The translations under genes were made by a program, and so were the position numbers. From Bifidobacterium vansinderenii (GTDB lineage Bacteria > Actinomycetota > Actinomycetes > Actinomycetales > Bifidobacteriaceae), in the NCBI RefSeq assembly GCF_002234915.1, contig NZ_NEWD01000007.1:273711-337710 (forward strand): DNA of 64,000 nt, read 5' to 3'. Shown one piece after another: positions 63,491 to 64,000 of this stretch. The stretch's first letter is position 1. Each line of letters opens with the position of its first letter. The notes beneath the pieces are model-generated. The model searched no databases. It saw nothing but the letters and a program-made list of their open reading frames with translations, and was not told the DNA's origin.

Positions 63491-63540
63491 GAAAAACAAA
63501 AAAGACCTGAGACACGGCTTTGCGCCATGCCTCAGGTCTT
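63491..63540 (-). terminator. Intrinsic terminator within the leader of the MFS gene (possible attenuator)
   Basis: On the minus strand, AAGACCTGAG pairs with CTCAGGTCTT and is followed by TTTTTTGTTTTT. It lies about 67 bp upstream of the MFS start codon, downstream of the candidate promoter at 63593-63620, so transcripts must read through it to express the transporter. Alternatively it ends a short RNA. Confidence 0.75.
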
Positions 63541-63592
63541 GCCTCGTTTTACCAAGTAGCAACCCTGCTGATCAAAACAACTGATTAGGGAG

Positions 63593-63620
63593 AGTATACG
63601 AAAAGTGAACATCCGGCAAA
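63593..63620 (-). promoter_or_regulatory. Candidate promoter for the MFS gene
   Basis: On the minus strand TTTGCC (63620-63615) and TATACT (63598-63593) are separated by 16 bp. The predicted transcript would begin near 63586. Confidence 0.4.
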
Positions 63621-63684
63621 CCGCGGGTGTCTCCTCAGCGTGTCGCATTACCTTCTTGTTGCCGTGAAACCGTTGGAATCGCAA

Positions 63685-63719
63685 CAAAAAAGCCACCCAG
63701 ACGTGTGTCTGGATGGCTT
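63685..63719 (-). terminator. Intrinsic terminator next to the tRNA/tmRNA-like 3' end
   Basis: On the minus strand AAGCCATCCAGAC pairs with GTCTGGGTGGCTT (one wobble) and is followed by TTTTTTG. It lies immediately after the CCA-ended segment, as a native terminator of an ssrA or tRNA gene would. Confidence 0.75.
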
Positions 63720-63722
63720 AGC

Positions 63723-63745
63723 TGGTGGAGCCGCCGGGAATTGAA
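63723..63745 (-). mobile_element. Putative attachment site: duplicated 3' end of ssrA (tmRNA) or a tRNA gene
   Basis: On the minus strand this 23-nt segment reads as a T-loop TTCAATT, the 3' half of a T-stem CCCGG, an acceptor half CGGCTCC, the discriminator A and CCA. The 5' half of the T-stem that should precede it is absent; the next bases do not pair. A coding region begins only 75 bp away, so there is no room for a full gene. This is the typical trace left at the distal end of an element integrated in the 3' end of ssrA or a tRNA gene. Confidence 0.55.
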
Positions 63746-63819
63746 AACCAATCCCCGGAGCGCAATGATTCCAACAGCTCCCGGGGAAGGGATTTCACGA
63801 CGACGTACTAAACGACGTA

Positions 63820-64000
63820 CTAGAGGAGGCGTCGAACCTCTTCGCGGATCTGATCGGCGTACCCATAGATTCCAGCCGGCGATTCGATCGGAACGCGTTC
63901 GCAGTTCCTGCTCTCATCGAAAAGCCCAAGATACTTCTGTCGGGTATTGAAGAACAGGCGCACCACGGGCTTGCGATTGTTGTCGTCCAGCAGAATGGCG
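63820..64000 (-). CDS. C-terminal end of a type I restriction endonuclease-like protein (partial)
   Basis: The last 59 codons before a TAG at 63820-63822, read from the right edge: AILLDDNNRKPVVRLFFNTR, then QKYLGLFDESRNCERVPIES and PAGIYGYADQIREEVRRLL. The pattern (KPxxRLxFN, KYxGxFDExxN, IESxxxIYxYxDxI) resembles the C-terminus of stand-alone HsdR N-terminal-like nucleases. The catalytic part is outside the window. Placement next to the putative attachment site suggests it is cargo of an integrated element. Confidence 0.55.
   Translation of the reverse strand, partial: AILLDDNNRKPVVRLFFNTRQKYLGLFDESRNCERVPIESPAGIYGYADQIREEVRRLL

Larger units (their letters stand above)
63425..63819. other. 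Gene-free interval: MFS leader, terminators and putative attachment site
   Basis: 395 bp. From left to right: MFS leader, leader terminator hairpin (63502-63540), a promoter-like pair (63593-63620), a second terminator (63690-63719), a tRNA/tmRNA 3'-end-like segment (63723-63745), then hairpin-rich sequence and an 11-bp direct repeat ACGACGTACTA at 63800-63810 and 63812-63822. Confidence 0.7.

Noticed and set aside
62034..63559. Long open frames opposite the MFS transporter gene
   Set aside because: Asp/Glu/His-rich shadow translation of membrane helices on the opposite strand.
63661..63819. A complete tmRNA or tRNA gene
   Set aside because: Only the 3' segment is present; the matching 5' T-stem, anticodon or tag region and 5' acceptor are missing before the next coding region.

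Overview
The window looks like a chromosomal segment of a Bifidobacterium species. This is an inference from several things: high GC with strongly biased codons, an actinobacterial gene set (Wag31-type DivIVA, SepF, PriA-type HisA, GlnA2-type glutamine synthetase, lexA/division inhibitor/nrdR block), a bifidobacterial-type L-lactate dehydrogenase and a sugar-porter MFS transporter. It is mostly core genome with short intergenic gaps. No rRNA, CRISPR array, insertion sequence or complete tRNA gene was seen.

Layout. 1-2320: start of a LacI-type regulator, then a minus-strand thiamine operon (thiM, then thiE fused to a thiamine-binding domain) behind a TPP riboswitch. 2461-15156: glyS, dusB, then the division block ftsZ-sepF-yggT-divIVA-lspA-rluD, a small membrane protein and dnaE. 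15248-20841: catabolic-type acetolactate synthase, AzlCD branched-chain amino acid exporter, a RhuM-Fic fusion on the minus strand, and cyclopropane fatty acid synthase. 20931-27386: aldo-keto reductase, then the histidine operon hisD-hisC-hisB-orf-hisH-priA. 27765-33086: a DUF2252 protein, an esterase, glnA2 and a formate/nitrite channel. 33164-40860: hrpA, an rsmC-like methyltransferase, hflX and ldh. 41123-46643: lexA divergent from a LysM division inhibitor and nrdR, then serA and a HelD-like helicase on the minus strand. 46864-61463: the cell wall and division (dcw) cluster mraZ-rsmH-ftsL-ftsI-murE-like-murF-mraY-murD-ftsW-murG-murC-ftsQ. 61495-63424: dtd and an MFS sugar transporter. 63723-64000: what looks like the distal attachment site of an element integrated in the 3' end of ssrA or a tRNA gene, followed by the end of a restriction-endonuclease-like gene.

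How the genes fit together. Lipid II synthesis and septation dominate: the dcw operon supplies precursors (murF, murD, murC, mraY, murG) and septal synthases (ftsI, ftsW), while Z-ring factors (ftsZ, sepF, divIVA) sit about 40 kb away. The usual murE slot holds a MurE-like protein with no ATPase domain. LexA and the adjacent LysM protein form a DNA-damage division checkpoint with a clear SOS box. Ldh, acetolactate synthase, the formate channel and the sugar transporter fit a fermentative lifestyle.

Most notable non-coding signals: two large hairpins, downstream of glnA2 and ldh, that share loops but have covarying stems; a small family of dispersed double-hairpin intergenic repeats; a 10-bp-periodic MraZ operator; operon-internal hairpins before murD, murG and murC; a terminator inside the leader of the MFS gene; and the putative attachment site at the right edge. 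Species-level assignment is not possible from this sequence alone.
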